From assembly GCA_007258455.2 (NCBI GenBank), contig VDFB02296605.1, positions 1-64,000 on the forward strand: a DNA stretch of 64,000 nt, read 5' to 3'. Below, piece after piece: positions 34,144-45,087 of this stretch. The DNA comes from Sequoia sempervirens (lineage: Eukaryota; Streptophyta; Pinopsida; Cupressales; Cupressaceae). How positions within the stretch are numbered: position 1 is the stretch's first letter; each line of letters begins with the position of its first letter. A program made the translations under genes and the position numbers. The notes beneath the pieces were generated by a model. That model was not told the origin of the DNA. It worked only from the letters and a program-made list of their open reading frames with translations, and did no database searches.

Positions 34144-34640
34144 GTGGATCCACACTCATCACATACAAAAGAAGCAAAAGGAGGTGAAGTCCTGATGACG
34201 AGAAGAGCATTATTGAATGAGGAAAATGAACTAGCTCAAAGAAATAGATTATTCAAGACAAGATGCAAATGTGAAAGGAAGGCTTGTAATGTCAGCACAA
34301 ATAACTTGGTATTTGAAGAAATGGTGAGAAAACTGAAGTTGGAGAGGAAGAAGCACCCGAATCCATACTGGATGGCATGGGTACAAGACAATCAAAAGCT
34401 TTTGGTCAGAGAACAATGTCTAGTAAAATTTAAAATGGGAGGCTATTTTGATGAAATATTATGTGATAAAATTCCTATGGATGTATGTCATATTTTGTTA
34501 GGAAGACCTTGGTAGTATGATAGGAAGGCAATGCACGATGGTTGTGTTAATACATATACAATAACTAAGGATGGAGTGAAACATAAATTGAAACCTTTGA
34601 AAGAAGATTTGGTTCAAGTTTGTGGTAATGCAAGATTTTT
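34144..34640 (+). pseudogene. Chromovirus protease region, active site deleted
   Basis: Same frame as the zinc knuckle. Reads TRRALLNEENELAQRNRLFK, then CNVSTNNLVFEEMVRKLKLE and PMDVCHILLGRPW, with TAG at 34513-34515 in place of the Gln of the RPWQYD phrase. In this family a D-G-G/S active-site motif stands immediately before STxNLV. Here about five codons are missing, so the catalytic Asp is gone. Confidence 0.85.
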
Positions 34641-34810
34641 TTAGGGATGCAAGGAAATTATTAGATGATATGATACATGAGAAAGTTTATTCTTCTTTGA
34701 TTCCTAAAACTAACTATGAAAATGTGGAAGATGTTCCTGTGGAGATTGCAAATTTGTTGTAGGATTTTAACGATATTATTTCAAATAATGCACCAGAAGG
34801 ACATCTACCA

Positions 34811-35314
34811 ATGAGGAAGATAAGTCATCAAATAAATTTGATACCAAGGGCAATTTTTCCAAACAAGGCAGCCCACATAATGTCACTTGCAAAGAGTGAA
34901 GAGCTCAATAGACAAGTTGCAGATTTGTTGAGGAAGGGTTTGATCAGAGAAAGTTTGAGTCCATGTACAATGTGTGTTGTTTTGTCACCAAATAAGGGAG
35001 GAGAGTGAGGAATGTGCATAGATTCAAGAGCTATAAACAAGATTACCATCAAGTAGAAATTTACATTACCCAAGATGGATGATATCATGGATTGCTTAAG
35101 TGGAGCAGAGCACTTCACCAAAATTGATTTGAAGAGTGGATACCACCAAATCCGAATCAGAGGAGATGAAGGAAGACAACATTCAAGACTAAGGAAGGTT
35201 TGTATGAGTGGTTGGTCATGCCATTTGGACTAACCAATGCACCTAGTACATTTATGAGATTGATGAATGAGGAATTGAAATAGTTCTTGGGAAGATTTGT
35301 AATAGTCTATCTAT
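34811..35314 (+). pseudogene. Chromovirus reverse transcriptase, N-terminal part
   Basis: Reads ISHQINLIPRAIFPNKAAHI, LLRKGLIRESLSPCT, then after stops [31 protein letters not shown] and [11 protein letters not shown] in shifting frames. It runs to VIVY at 35314, where a 1.8-kb insertion splits the catalytic box. RT continues at 37146. Confidence 0.9.
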
Positions 35315-35529
35315 TGAAATGAGAGGAAAAACGAGATTACTCTTGAATCAAATTTATGTCATTCACATCACATACAACTATTACATTGTATTTCCTTTAA
35401 AAGGCCACAATCCTGTATGAAACTATTTATGTGAAAATAACTACCAAAACCAAATTATTTATTAAATTAACAATAGTTTTTTAATTTATTTATTTAACTA
35501 TTAACTAGGTCATGTACTAAATTCTAACA
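35315..35529 (-). repeat. 3' LTR of the TRIM-like element
   Basis: 215 bp, next to the purine tract (plus strand ccctccctt at 35530-35538). Confidence 0.88.
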
Positions 35530-35824
35530 CCCTCCCTTAGTACTGACAAAGAGGAAAACTAGAAATTAGTACACATATTCTTCATCACTTGAAGTGTGGT
35601 CATGTCCTTCAATTACCAGCATTATCCTGCAAATTTCCATCAAGAAGATTCCATGCTCTTTGTTTGCAATAATAATTCAATTTTGTCTTCAAGAATAGGC
35701 ATTTATTCAAAATAAAATATCAATTTAGCAACTCATACTGCTTGCTACTTGTGATTTATCTAATCCTGCAATATGAATCTATGTGTGTCTTCCTCCTTTT
35801 GTTTATCCTGTTAAGGTTAGAAAA

Positions 35825-36145
35825 TTAAAAAAATTGTGATAAAGAAAGTTTCTTGGCTGGTGAACAATGCAGAGGTTCCCCATCTGCAGTCACAAAAAAG
35901 CTCTCAAGATCAACTACAATTTTCAGAGTTGTAGTATTTAGCTTCATGTCAAGTTTGGTCAAAAATATTTCAACTCTCTTTTGGAGGACATATTCTTTCT
36001 CAACTCCAGCTTCTTTGGTAACCTTGCTTACAAAGGAAATTGAATGTGAGTTTCCACTTTTGCTAATGGCACCAAACATGGGCCTCATGAGGACTGGTTT
36101 AGGCGTTGAGATGCCTGCATTCGCATCTCCCATTTGTGCCCAAAA
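35825..36145 (-). CDS. Unrecognised 102-codon ORF inside the TRIM-like element
   Basis: Sense to the element. ATG at 36133 reads MGDANAGISTPKPVLMRPMF and continues with SISFVSKVTKEAGVEKEYVL, IFLTKLDMKLNTTTLKIVVD and LESFFVTADGEPLHC to the stop at 35825. The frame is open a few codons further upstream. No retroelement motif. Its composition is like a cytosolic globular protein. As TRIMs normally code for nothing, a captured fragment of a host gene is the leading inference, but I cannot name the gene. Chance openness over 100 codons is the alternative. Confidence 0.35.
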   Translation of the reverse strand, partial: FWAQMGDANAGISTPKPVLMRPMFGAISKSGNSHSISFVSKVTKEAGVEKEYVLQKRVEIFLTKLDMKLNTTTLKIVVDLESFFVTADGEPLHCSPAKKLSLSQFF

Positions 36146-36912
36146 ATGCCTCTTTCCAACACACGTATATTGGTTTCCACAAACAACAACAACTTGCCAT
36201 TAGCTCCAAACAAACCCACGACCCCTCAAAAGCTCCCATAGTTTCTGGTATGCAATATTTTCAAGACTCCCGAATTACATAGAGAACCCGATGATAATCT
36301 TATGCCATGATACCATCAATAAATCTTGAATCATGACAATCTCCAATTTTGACAATCATGATGAGCTTGATCATTAGCAACAATATGATTAATGAATTTG
36401 GTATGAACTAGAAAAATAGACAATTCTCATACACGTACACCTAAGTGTTGCTTCCAACGCATAAATCTTCGTCAATACAAATATATTAAGATGGCATCTA
36501 CAAAAATGGTTGGCAACATAGAATTTAGAATGTCGGGCCTAATATGCAACATACAAGAGTGATGCCAACAATATGAACAATTCTGGAATCTTCAATCCTC
36601 CAAATTTTCAACATCCGGATTGGGGAAAATATAAATTTTAAATTTTAAATTTTTGGAATGACAACAATGAATAGAGTGAAGTGTTAAACAATGGAAAGAA
36701 TGAACACAGTGGAGAGAAAAAGAAGAAATGTAGATGAATGATGGAGTCAAAATGGTTTTGCACATGGTCTACATTGCTCACCTGTTGACGAATGCAAGAA
36801 TGGAAGAAAATAATAGCAGTTGCACGTGGTCCTCACTACAGTACCATTGTAAACATTGCTTTGGATGAAAACAAACAAATGGAAGGAGATCAAAGAGAGG
36901 TCCAGGAAGAAA

Positions 36913-36927
36913 CCTACTCTGATACCA
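36913..36927 (-). promoter_or_regulatory. Primer-binding site of the TRIM-like element
   Basis: Minus strand TGGTATCAGAGTAGG, three bases inside the LTR end. Confidence 0.82.
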
Positions 36928-36930
36928 TAT

Positions 36931-37145
36931 TGAAATGAGAGGAAAAATGAGATTACTCTTGAATCAAATTTCTATGATTCACATCACATCCAACTATTAC
37001 ATTGTATTGTCTTTAAAAGGCCCTAATCCCATATGAAACTATTTATAGGAAAATAACTACCAAAACCAAATTATTTATTAAATTAACAATAGATTGTTAA
37101 TTTATTTATTTAACTATTAACTATGTCATGTACTAAATTCTAACA
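36931..37145 (-). repeat. 5' LTR of the TRIM-like element
   Basis: 215 bp, aligned end to end with 35315-35529. Confidence 0.88.
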
Positions 37146-37980
37146 CTATCTTGATGATATTCTAATCTTTAGTAAGACTCTAGGGGAATATTTGGTGCAT
37201 GCTAGACTTGTTTTTGAGAAGTTTAGAGATGAAAATTTTTTAACCTCAAAAAGTGTAGCTTTGTGAAGAGAGAATTGGTATATTTGGGCTTTGTTGTATC
37301 AAGAGAAGGCATCAAGATGGACCTGGGAAATGTAAAAGTTATTTTTAGAATGTCCAACACCTAAAAGTGTAATAGAGGTGAGATCATTTCATGGATAAGA
37401 ATTTTTTTACAGAAAGATTATTAGAGGATTCAGTAGCATATGTGCCTCACTAACTAAGACTATGAGAGGTGATAAGAAGGTTTCAGATGGAGTATAGGGG
37501 CAGCAAATATTTTTGATGTGTTGAAGGTAGAAGTGACAGAGAAACCTGTTCTAGCACTTCCAAATTTCAGCAAGGTATTCCAAGTTGACTGTGATGCAAG
37601 TGGTAATGCTATTGGGGTTGTTTTAAGTCAAGAAGGTAAACCCATTGCTTACTTTAGTGAGAAATTAAATGATGCTTAGAAAAATTATTTATTTTATGAT
37701 CAAGATTTTTATGCTATTGTTCAAGCACTTAAGAAATGGAGACATTATCTCTTACCTAAGGAGTTTGTTCTATTTAATGATCATCAAGAACTCCAATTTT
37801 GAATAGTCAAGGGAATTTGGGTTAAAGGAATATGAAATGGGTAGAGTTATTATAGACTTATACATTTGTTTTGAAACATAGAAGTGGGAAGTCTAACAGG
37901 GTTGCAAATGCTTTGAATATGAGACATAATTTGTTGATTGAAATGTAGGTTGAAGTTGTTGGATTTAAATAACTCAAGGA
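37146..37980 (+). pseudogene. Chromovirus RT C-terminal part and RNase H
   Basis: Continues YLDDILIFSKTLGEYLVHAR, with intact YLDD once the insertion is ignored, then decays through several frameshifts (37250-37560). RNase H is readable from about 37560: FSKVFQVDCDASGNAIGVVL, AYFSEKLNDA, a TAG at 37677-37679 where Gln is expected, KNYLFYDQDFYAIVQALKKW and HYLLPKEFVLFNDHQEL. One missing base near 37800 breaks the remainder. Confidence 0.85.
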
Positions 37981-38049
37981 GTTGTATGAAGAGGAAATTT
38001 TGGAGAAACATGGAGCGCTTGTAAAGAGCCTATTACAGAAAATAGAACC

Positions 38050-38978
38050 ATGTGGTTGGATTATTTAATCCAAGAGGGTATGTTATTTAGGGGTAATAAT
38101 TTATGCATTCCTAGAAGTTCTATGAGGTTGAATTTGGTTAAAGAAAAACATAGTGGACTTGCAAGACATTTTGGTTTTGATAAGACTATACCACTTGTTG
38201 GAGAAAGTTATTATTGGCCTCAATTGCAGCAAGATGTGAGTAAATATGTACAAGGTTGCAAGATATGTCAAGTAGCGAAAGATGTTAATCAAAATACTGG
38301 GTTATATTAGTCATTGCTTGTACCTGTGAGATCATGGGATGAGATTAGTATGGATTTTGTTCTTGGCTTGTCAAGGACACAAAGGGGTCATGATTCTATA
38401 TTTGTAGTGGTAGATAGATTTTCCAAGATGGCTCACTTTATTCCATGTAACAAAACTAATGATGCGGTACATGTTGCAAAATTATTTTCAAGGAAGTGGT
38501 AAGCTTGCATGGTCTACCGAAGAGCATTGTTTCACATAGAGACACAAAGTTTGTGGGATACTTTTGGAGGACCCTATGGAAGAAGCTAAGGACTGATTTG
38601 AATTTTTTCTCAGCATACCATCCTCAAACAGATGGACAAACGGAGGTGGTAAATATGAGATTGGGAAATTTGTTGAGGTTTCTAGTTGGAGACAAGCCAA
38701 AGAGATGGGATTTGATTCTACCTCAAGAAAGATTTGCATATAATAACTTGGTGAATAGAAGTACAAGTAAATATACTTTCCAAATTGTTTATGGCAACAA
38801 CCCAAGAGTTGTTTCAGATTTGAAAAGGATAAAAAATGTTGAAAAGAAAAATGCAGAAGCAAAGGAGTTTGTTGATGACATGAAGAGCATACATGAAGAG
38901 GTAAGAAAGCACATCCATAAAATGAATTTTCAATATAAGTCAAAGGTTGAATTAAAGAGAAGACATAAGGAGTTTTAG
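38050..38978 (+). pseudogene. Chromovirus integrase
   Basis: 38050-38310 holds the zinc-binding H-H-C-C region (LARHFGFDKTIPLVGESYYW, CKICQVAKD). After TAG (38308-38310) come the first catalytic Asp ([18 protein letters not shown]) and [13 protein letters not shown] frame change near 38495 leads to LHGLPKSIVSHRDTKFV, where the second catalytic Asp of the usual SDRD is His, and AYHPQTDGQTEVVN keeps the Glu. It ends at TAG (38976-38978), again in a Gln position (EFQVGDEV-like). Confidence 0.9.
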
Positions 38979-39395
38979 GTTGGTGATGAGGTGATGGTGC
39001 ACATGAGGAAAAAAAAGGTTTCTAGTTGGTACTTACAACAAGCTAAAAATGAAGAAGTTTGGGCCTTGCAGAATTGTAAGCATGATTTTGGTAATGCCTA
39101 TAAAGTAGAGTTGCCAAGTGAACTTAGTATTTCACCTATTTTCAATATTTTTGATCTAACAAAGTTTCATGAGGCTGAAAATGATGAAGCTACAACAGGT
39201 GAACAATTACATACACTGGCACCTACTTTGGAGAAGGAGAAGATATAAACAATTCTTGACATTAGGGTGAGTAAGAGCACAAGGAGGAAACATTATATGG
39301 AATATATGATAAAATGGATTGGAAGGCCTATAGAAGACTCATCTTGGTTGAATGAAATTAAGATTATTCACCATGGTTATCCTCTTGAGAAGTGA
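38979..39395 (+). pseudogene. Integrase C-terminus and chromodomain
   Basis: 38991-39246 gives LPSELSISPIFNIFDLTKFH, the GPY/F-like tail. After a TAA the same frame continues ILDIRVSKSTRRKHYMEYMI, KWIGRPIEDSSWLNE, an evident chromodomain (aromatic and acidic positions Y-x2-Y-x-I-K-W ... E-D-S-S-W). Chromodomains of chromoviruses guide integration to marked chromatin. Decayed but complete in length. Confidence 0.85.
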
Positions 39396-39425
39396 CAGGG
39401 TCACTTTTCTTCTGTCGTCGGTGTT

Positions 39426-40259
39426 TGATGTAGGAGCATCCATGGATGGTTAACAATCTTGCATCAACAAAAAAATTGAAATTAGAAAATTTGCATTTTC
39501 ATTTCATGATTAGGAGGCTATTTGAATAAGTGAGCTTAATTTTATTTATTTAAATAAAATGCTACCTTTGTTATGTAAGTTGGCAAGTGGGGTTGTGGGG
39601 TTGTGGAGGTGTAATTGCATATTTTTAAAAAAATCTAAAAAAGCAAGTTTTAGGAGTTGGGATTGTGGAGTTACAAAATAGCATTGAAAATTCATTTATT
39701 GTTTTTTCTATTATGGAAACCAATCTTTCCAATAGAGGTGGGAATTGGTTTTCCAATTGGATGGAAAATCTGATTTTTGGGATTTTTGGTGAAGAGTTTT
39801 GTTGCATGTTTTGGTTTTCATTGTGCATTGCAGGTTTTGGAGATTGGAGAGTTGGGCGTGGCATTTCTCAGGAGGTTTTGAAGTGATTTGTTGAAGGTTG
39901 AAATGGTTATTACAGTCATTGAAGGTCAAAGACACCATAGTTGAGAATTGAAGAGTTGCAGGTGATTGTGCAAGAGAAAAAGTGCAGATTTGGAGGTGCT
40001 CATGAAGCACATAGTTTAATTTTATTTCGTTGAAGCTTGTTTTATTTCATTTCTAGATTATGTAAAGGGAATATATTGTTTCCCATCAGTCCTTTGTTGA
40101 CTGAAATGACATTGTAATTAGATTTTTATAATGAGAAGATTTGTTGTTGCAAATTTCAATTGAATCCATGAGTTTTTGTTGTTGATTTGTATGCACTATT
40201 AAGGGTGTTTTGAGTTTTTGTTTTCAAAAAAGAAGGTTGTTGAGAACCCCTCTTCATCA
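39426..40259 (+). repeat. 3' LTR of the chromovirus
   Basis: 834 bp, uninterrupted. Followed by the duplicated target tttca. Frames on both strands inside it (39625-40010) are shadows of non-coding LTR sequence. Confidence 0.9.
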
Positions 40260-40482
40260 TTTCATTTGATATTCTCTTCACATATCTTCTTTCAAGAGCT
40301 TAGCGATACAATTTTCACATGGATAACCTCTCGAGGGGGCATCAATCACATCAATCATCTCAATTTTCTAATTTGTCATTTCTTACCCAACTAGGGCATA
40401 TTGTCATTTTCTTCATCTTTTTTATTTTTTATTACAATCGACTTTCCTTTTCTTTGAAACAATGTCACTTCAAACATTACTT

Positions 40483-40497
40483 CAAAGAGGGGCAAAA
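40483..40497 (+). promoter_or_regulatory. Polypurine tract (CAAAGAGGGGCAAAA)
   Basis: Directly precedes the LTR beginning at 40498. Typical for Tat-like gypsy elements. Confidence 0.75.
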
Positions 40498-41296
40498 TGC
40501 AGACACCAAAATTATTCACTATATTATCAAACCCTAACTATCATCATATCATTCCCTAATCATAATATTAATTAATAATATCATTTAACATGTATTAATT
40601 AGTACATCATTAATTAATAATCATTTATCCATTTAATTAAGTAATATTTTATTATTAATTAAATGAGAGCTAATTATCCATTTTCATTTAAAATTTCCAT
40701 TTTTGTCTTGTCAATTAACTCCATCACTTAGTAGTTAGCTTCGTCTTGATTTAGAAACTTATCATCACTCATCAAATAACTTCAGCTTTTAATGAAAACT
40801 TCATCCTCACATTTATCCATTAATTAAATTAAATAATTCATTATCATTTCATGAATTTGAAATGGCAATTTTTCATTTTTTAGTTGAGTTGACTCAACAC
40901 TTTAGTTAACTCAAGTCTTCATTCTTATCCTCATCTCCTAGTTGGTTTTTCCTTGGAAAATCTATAAATACAGTCATTCCTTCATCACCTTTATACAATC
41001 AATCACACTTTATGCAAATCAACTTTGTCGAAATAAATCATCAATCAACTTACAATGTTATGTTGTTGAGTTGCATTCACATCCAAATAGGTGAAGCTAC
41101 ATGTGTCTTGTGGTATGCAATGAGATTGTTGAATTAAAAATTGAATTTGATTTCTATTTGTGCTTTCAAGTTCTTTGATTTATTATTTTCCAATTTCAAT
41201 GCATACATTGGGAATAGGAATAATTAATCAAATGTAAATGAACAATTTTAGAATAAATAAGGGGAATTGACAAGGTGTAAATTTTAGGTGTCTACA
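40498..41296 (+). repeat. 3' LTR of a Tat-like Ty3/gypsy element
   Basis: 799 bp. Starts TGCAGACACCAAAATT and ends AATTTTAGGTGTCTACA, so the ends are near-perfect inverted repeats of each other, as in many gypsy LTRs. A TATA element (tataaatacag, about 40968) marks a promoter. A polypurine tract lies on the left and no PBS on the right, so this is a 3' LTR. The body of its element would lie left of 30830, before the chromovirus entered. The 5' partner is not in view. Confidence 0.7.
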
Positions 41297-42113
41297 CCAG
41301 CATAGCCAAAATGCATGTTAGTGGAGAAGAATGCATTTGCTAATGGTTGTATAATTTTATGAACTATGATTGAATACAAAACAAACAAGGAACCCAATTT
41401 GATCACACACTATAATTTGAAAATGCTTCACCTAATGGATCATTGAACCCAAAAGGTGCTGCAAGAACTTTAAAATTATCCCCTTCATGAAAATCATGTG
41501 TATTTCTCCCAAAAGTTTGAGAAGTTCCTTCTCTCAATACAAAGGTGTGGGAAGAATTTTTTGTTGTTGCCAAAATAGATTTTAAGGAACAAACAATAGT
41601 AGAAGGTTGGACATATACAATAGAAGATTCACTAAGTAATTTAACAAAAGACACAAGTTGTATAATAATAGAAAAAGGTTGAAATTTTATAAATCATACA
41701 ATAAAAAAAGTAGAATGAAGGTTGTATATGGGCTAAGTAGAAAACATTAGAATTGCATTTGGAAAATCAAACCATACAATGATAGTAGTATTAGTAGAAA
41801 ACTTGATGTAAACAATTATTTACTCGCTAACTCTACTTGATGAATTTTAGGAAGTAAACAAAATAATAGAAGATAATAATAATTCACAACATAATTCTAG
41901 CAAGATATGTCATTCCATTCATTCATCCATAAGATATGCAATAGATACAAGAGTTCGTGCATGCAGTCCTTCCTATGTGTACAATGATAAATATATAGGA
42001 TAGTTGATGGTAGTTGAGAACTTCAATCATTGATAACTACCAATTACAACAGTTATCGAGAACTAACTTTTTAATAACAAAGAAACTAATTTTGGTATCT
42101 ACGTACTACATCA
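41297..42113 (-). other. Sequence ending in a minus-strand LTR; no gene
   Basis: At 42113 the minus strand starts TGATGTAGTACGTAG after a run of G (42120-42114) preceded by CTTTCTTTTT, a polypurine-to-LTR join. A reversed TATA-like motif (aaatatataggata) lies near 41990. The other end of this LTR was not found. The rest of the stretch from 41297 has no coding character, including the 83-residue minus-strand frame at 41403-41654. Confidence 0.45.
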
Positions 42114-42120
42114 ACCCCCC

Positions 42121-43691
42121 AAAAAGAAAGTCATCTTCTAGATGATAGACTAACAAAATTTGGAGTTGAACCACATAAATCCAGTAACACACTAAGGAGG
42201 TGAATGAGAAAATATCCCTAGAGCTAGATGTATAGAAGATGAGGGAGTGGACATTGGGGAGCTAAGTTTCCATAGCATATATACCTCCTTTGTGTGCAAC
42301 ATGAGATGTTGAGTTGCTAGCAATTCTCATTCTCTCACTGCCTTGACCATTTGTGCCACTTTAACCAATATTTAGTTTACTCTATCTCATTTTCCTTCTT
42401 TGCCAACTTTCCTTTCATAGTTATCACTTTGGTTCTTTCAACTTTTGTAATTTTGGACTGTCAAGCAAGTTGTTCCTAGAAATTTTGGGTAAGTTCATTT
42501 GTCTCAACTTGCACTTTCTACACCATTTGTACAAATTCATCTTGTTGGTGTATAAGTTGATCATTGGAGACTGTTTAATGCTTCGGCTTATAGAGTAATT
42601 CTTTGAAATAGTCTCCATGCCAAATAAGGTTGCTATCACCTTACTATCCTTCCCTCCAACAATAGGCTTGGTAGGTGCCAAGCTGCTAACATCTCAGGGG
42701 TCTTAATCCTAGGCCATCCTCTAGATATGAAAAGATGGGTAAACTCCACCTCACATTCCCCCTACATGAATGTTATGTTGGTTTATGGAACCTAATCATG
42801 TTTTGGTGTTAAGATTTTGGTGTCTTTGGCAATCACATTTTTCCCCAAAATTAATTAATAAAGAAATTTGTTAAGTTTACCATTGAAAATTGGTTTTGTA
42901 ATTTCCAAAAATGATTGTCATTGTAGATGTAGAAGACCAAGAGTCACACACGTGAGAAGGTGTAGTAACACACACCAATGCACAAGTTGAGAGATGGAAC
43001 ATAGTGTGACTTTGTGTTTGAGGAGAACACAACAACATGGTTTGTGCAAGTAGTTTGAAGACATTTTGAGTGTATATGTAGCTATAAAATCGTTGCGAGT
43101 TAATGTAACTTGTATTTGTTTTTGTTGGGTTTTAAATAAAACTTGGATGGTCGGTTATGGATGTAGCCCACATTGGGTGAACCACGTTAAAAGAAATGTC
43201 ATGATAATTCAGTTTTCTTTTAATTCTATTATTTGAAATTTGTAATTGGTAAATTTAATTGCTCTATCTTGTCACAAAATCCCAACATGTTAAGATGTGT
43301 TGAACCTCATGCCCCACCAAAGGAGAATGATTTGTGCCCAAGCATAAGGAGATGTTTGCAACCTCCTACATCACAACTTCCATGGGCTCCAAGTCTTGGA
43401 TGTACCTCTAAATCATGCACAAGGGATCCTTTTGGACAAGTTTTCAAATCTCAATGATGGTACCCTCTGGATCACTAGACTTTTGTTCCTAAGTAGACGA
43501 TTTAGTGAAAATGACCATGGGTAACTCTTAGGTAGCCAAGGGTGGTTGTGTATGGGAAGGGTCACTTTCCCCCTGGATGTGCTCAACAGTAGGTAGAGTT
43601 TCCTATGTAGGGAAATGTTGAGTATTGCTAACAGGAAACTAAACCATCATTGAATGCTTTGTCCTCTACTACTCAATCCCTTCAACTATGT
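42121..43691 (-). pseudogene. Relic of an unrecognised minus-strand reading frame (3' part)
   Basis: Read around the solo LTR at 42776-43287. 43691-43290 on the minus strand has Glu/Pro/Ser-rich phrases (VEHIQGESDPSHTQPPLAT, SSDPEGTIIEI) interrupted almost only by TAG, and 42681-42424 reads IVGGKDSKVIATLFGMETIS. It joins, across the 15.8-kb insertion, the frame at 59530-60813. No known family. It seems to be the end of an accessory ORF of the minus-strand element whose polypurine tract is at 42114-42130. Confidence 0.4.
42776..43287 (+). mobile_element. Solo LTR with perfect target duplication
   Basis: 512 bp, TGTTGG...CCAACA, flanked by tgtta at 42771-42775 and 43288-43292. Contains gtgaaccacgtt near its 3' end, a phrase common in copia LTR U5 regions. 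No interior, so it was left by recombination between two LTRs. The frame at 43233-43457 starting inside it is not a gene. Confidence 0.8.
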
Positions 43692-43696
43692 CCCTT

Positions 43697-44960
43697 TGTA
43701 TAGGAGTGAATTTGCACCCCTTATGCAAATTCCCCTTTTTCCTTTCTCCACTTTAAAAAAACCAAATTTGAAGGCTAAATTCCATATAAGCTCGCTGCCT
43801 TCATTCCACTTGGCACCTATTTTGAGTGTCGGCAAAAGAATTTTTGTAGGGGACACTCGTGGGGCGTGCAGATGTCTACACAATATGCTTACATCCCTGG
43901 CAGATTCCTACAGCTGGAGCCTGCAAAGGTGTTACACTTCTCATTAGTAGTCAACTTGTAATGCCCTCTTCGGCCGACTGACTCGAATATGGTCGTTTTC
44001 TTCATTCTCTCCTTCAAATTCACTCCTACATGTATTTCATCTTGTACAATATTCTAATCTTTCAATTCAACTTCTTGCACTCACTTCTTGCATTCCCAAG
44101 CACTTTTAGCAACACTTTTGCACTCCATAGCAGCAACAACATCACTCCATCAATTTAGTAGAGTAAATGTGGGACAACACCATTGCAGCAGAGACTCGAG
44201 TACTCTCATTTTCTCCCCCATTAGCCTTGAGTGCTCTTGGTGGAGGTGGTAAGTTTTCCACTCCTCTCCTCTATTACTTGGTTGAGTAAGCACATTTACT
44301 GTTTTGTAGTGCTTAAGTGTTCTTTACTTCATTTCTTTCTTTATCATACTATTTCTCCATCATTGCAAACTTGGTTGTCCATCGAGGTTGAAACACTAAA
44401 GCGGGGGTCTGACTAAGGCAGAACCCTTAACAACCCCAACCAAATTTCTCTACTCTTTGTGTGTAGGTGAACGTGCCACTGGGAGCTAGCTGGCAAACGA
44501 ATTCCTTTGTGAGATTATTCTTACCACCCTAAATCTTGTGTATTTACTTTATCATATTAGAGCATATCTTGTCTACTTCATAGCACTGTTTTGGCCTTTT
44601 AGAAGTACTTAGCTAGGTCATTAGTCTATTTTCTAGAGTTTAACCGTGTCTCTTTAGTCCTCTGGTCGTATGGATGCCAGTGCACTTGAGAGACACCAAC
44701 ATGTCATGTTGTCGTCCCAGGACCACACTTTCATCCTCTACCAAACAGCTTCCTAAGGCGTAGTATTGAACCCGAAAACTAGCTCGCGTAGCCCCATTCC
44801 AAGTTTTGGGTCCGCAGAGTGATCGAAGGGCCTAAAGTCCTCATCATTCTCGTCCCACATTTCCTAACACCTCTTTTAGCTGAGGTAAGCTAGGGCAGCC
44901 TTCCACTCTTGGCCCTTCATGACATGGGGCCTTAAACGTGGTTGGTCCCCCTACCTTACA
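43697..44960 (+). repeat. 5' LTR of the 15.8-kb element
   Basis: 1,264 bp. Small frames inside (43654-44416) have no motifs and are not genes. Confidence 0.9.
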
Positions 44961-44964
44961 TTTT

Positions 44965-44982
44965 TGGTGAACCCGACGTGAG
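44965..44982 (+). promoter_or_regulatory. Primer-binding-site candidate (TGGTGAACCCGACGTGAG)
   Basis: Four bases after the LTR. Begins TGG as required, but I could not assign the matching tRNA with certainty. Confidence 0.5.
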
Positions 44983-45087
44983 CCAACGTCTATTCATCTA
45001 TTGGTGTTGAGACTTCTCCCATGTACTTCACGATTGTTGTATTCCTGAGTGTTGTGAAGGTTTATGAGCATCACAACCTAGTCCACA

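Larger units (their letters stand above)
35315..37145 (-). mobile_element. TRIM-like LTR element with a possible captured ORF, inserted in RT
   Basis: 1,831 bp. LTRs 35315-35529 and 36931-37145 are both 215 bp (TGAAATGAG...TTCTAACA). Minus orientation is shown by the PBS (TGGTATCAGAGTAGG, 36927 downward) and the polypurine tract (AAGGGAGGG before 35529). The target duplication ctat (35311-35314 and 37146-37149) is 4 bp. Removing the element restores the reading frame through the YLDD box of the host RT. The LTRs differ by about 6-7%. The interior has no gag or pol. Confidence 0.9.
30835..40259 (+). mobile_element. Ty3/gypsy chromovirus, complete but decayed, with two nested insertions
   Basis: LTRs 30835-32952 (830 bp without its insertion) and 39426-40259 (834 bp) start TGATG and end TCATYA. 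A perfect 5-bp duplication tttca flanks the element (30830-30834 and 40260-40264). The PBS is at 32954. The order gag, zinc knuckle, protease, RT, RNase H, integrase, chromodomain marks it as a chromovirus. It is broken by a probable solo LTR in the 5' LTR and a TRIM-like element in RT. Its two LTRs differ by roughly 10% by eye. No clean polypurine tract is seen before 39426. Confidence 0.92.

Noticed and set aside
38488..38943. 151-residue minus-strand frame
   Set aside because: Antisense to well-supported integrase coding sequence.
43233..43457. 74-residue plus-strand frame
   Set aside because: Starts in the solo LTR and crosses its border, so it cannot be an old gene.
44965..44982. Assignment of the PBS to a specific tRNA
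   Set aside because: The sequence begins TGG but I could not match it to a plant tRNA 3' end with confidence.
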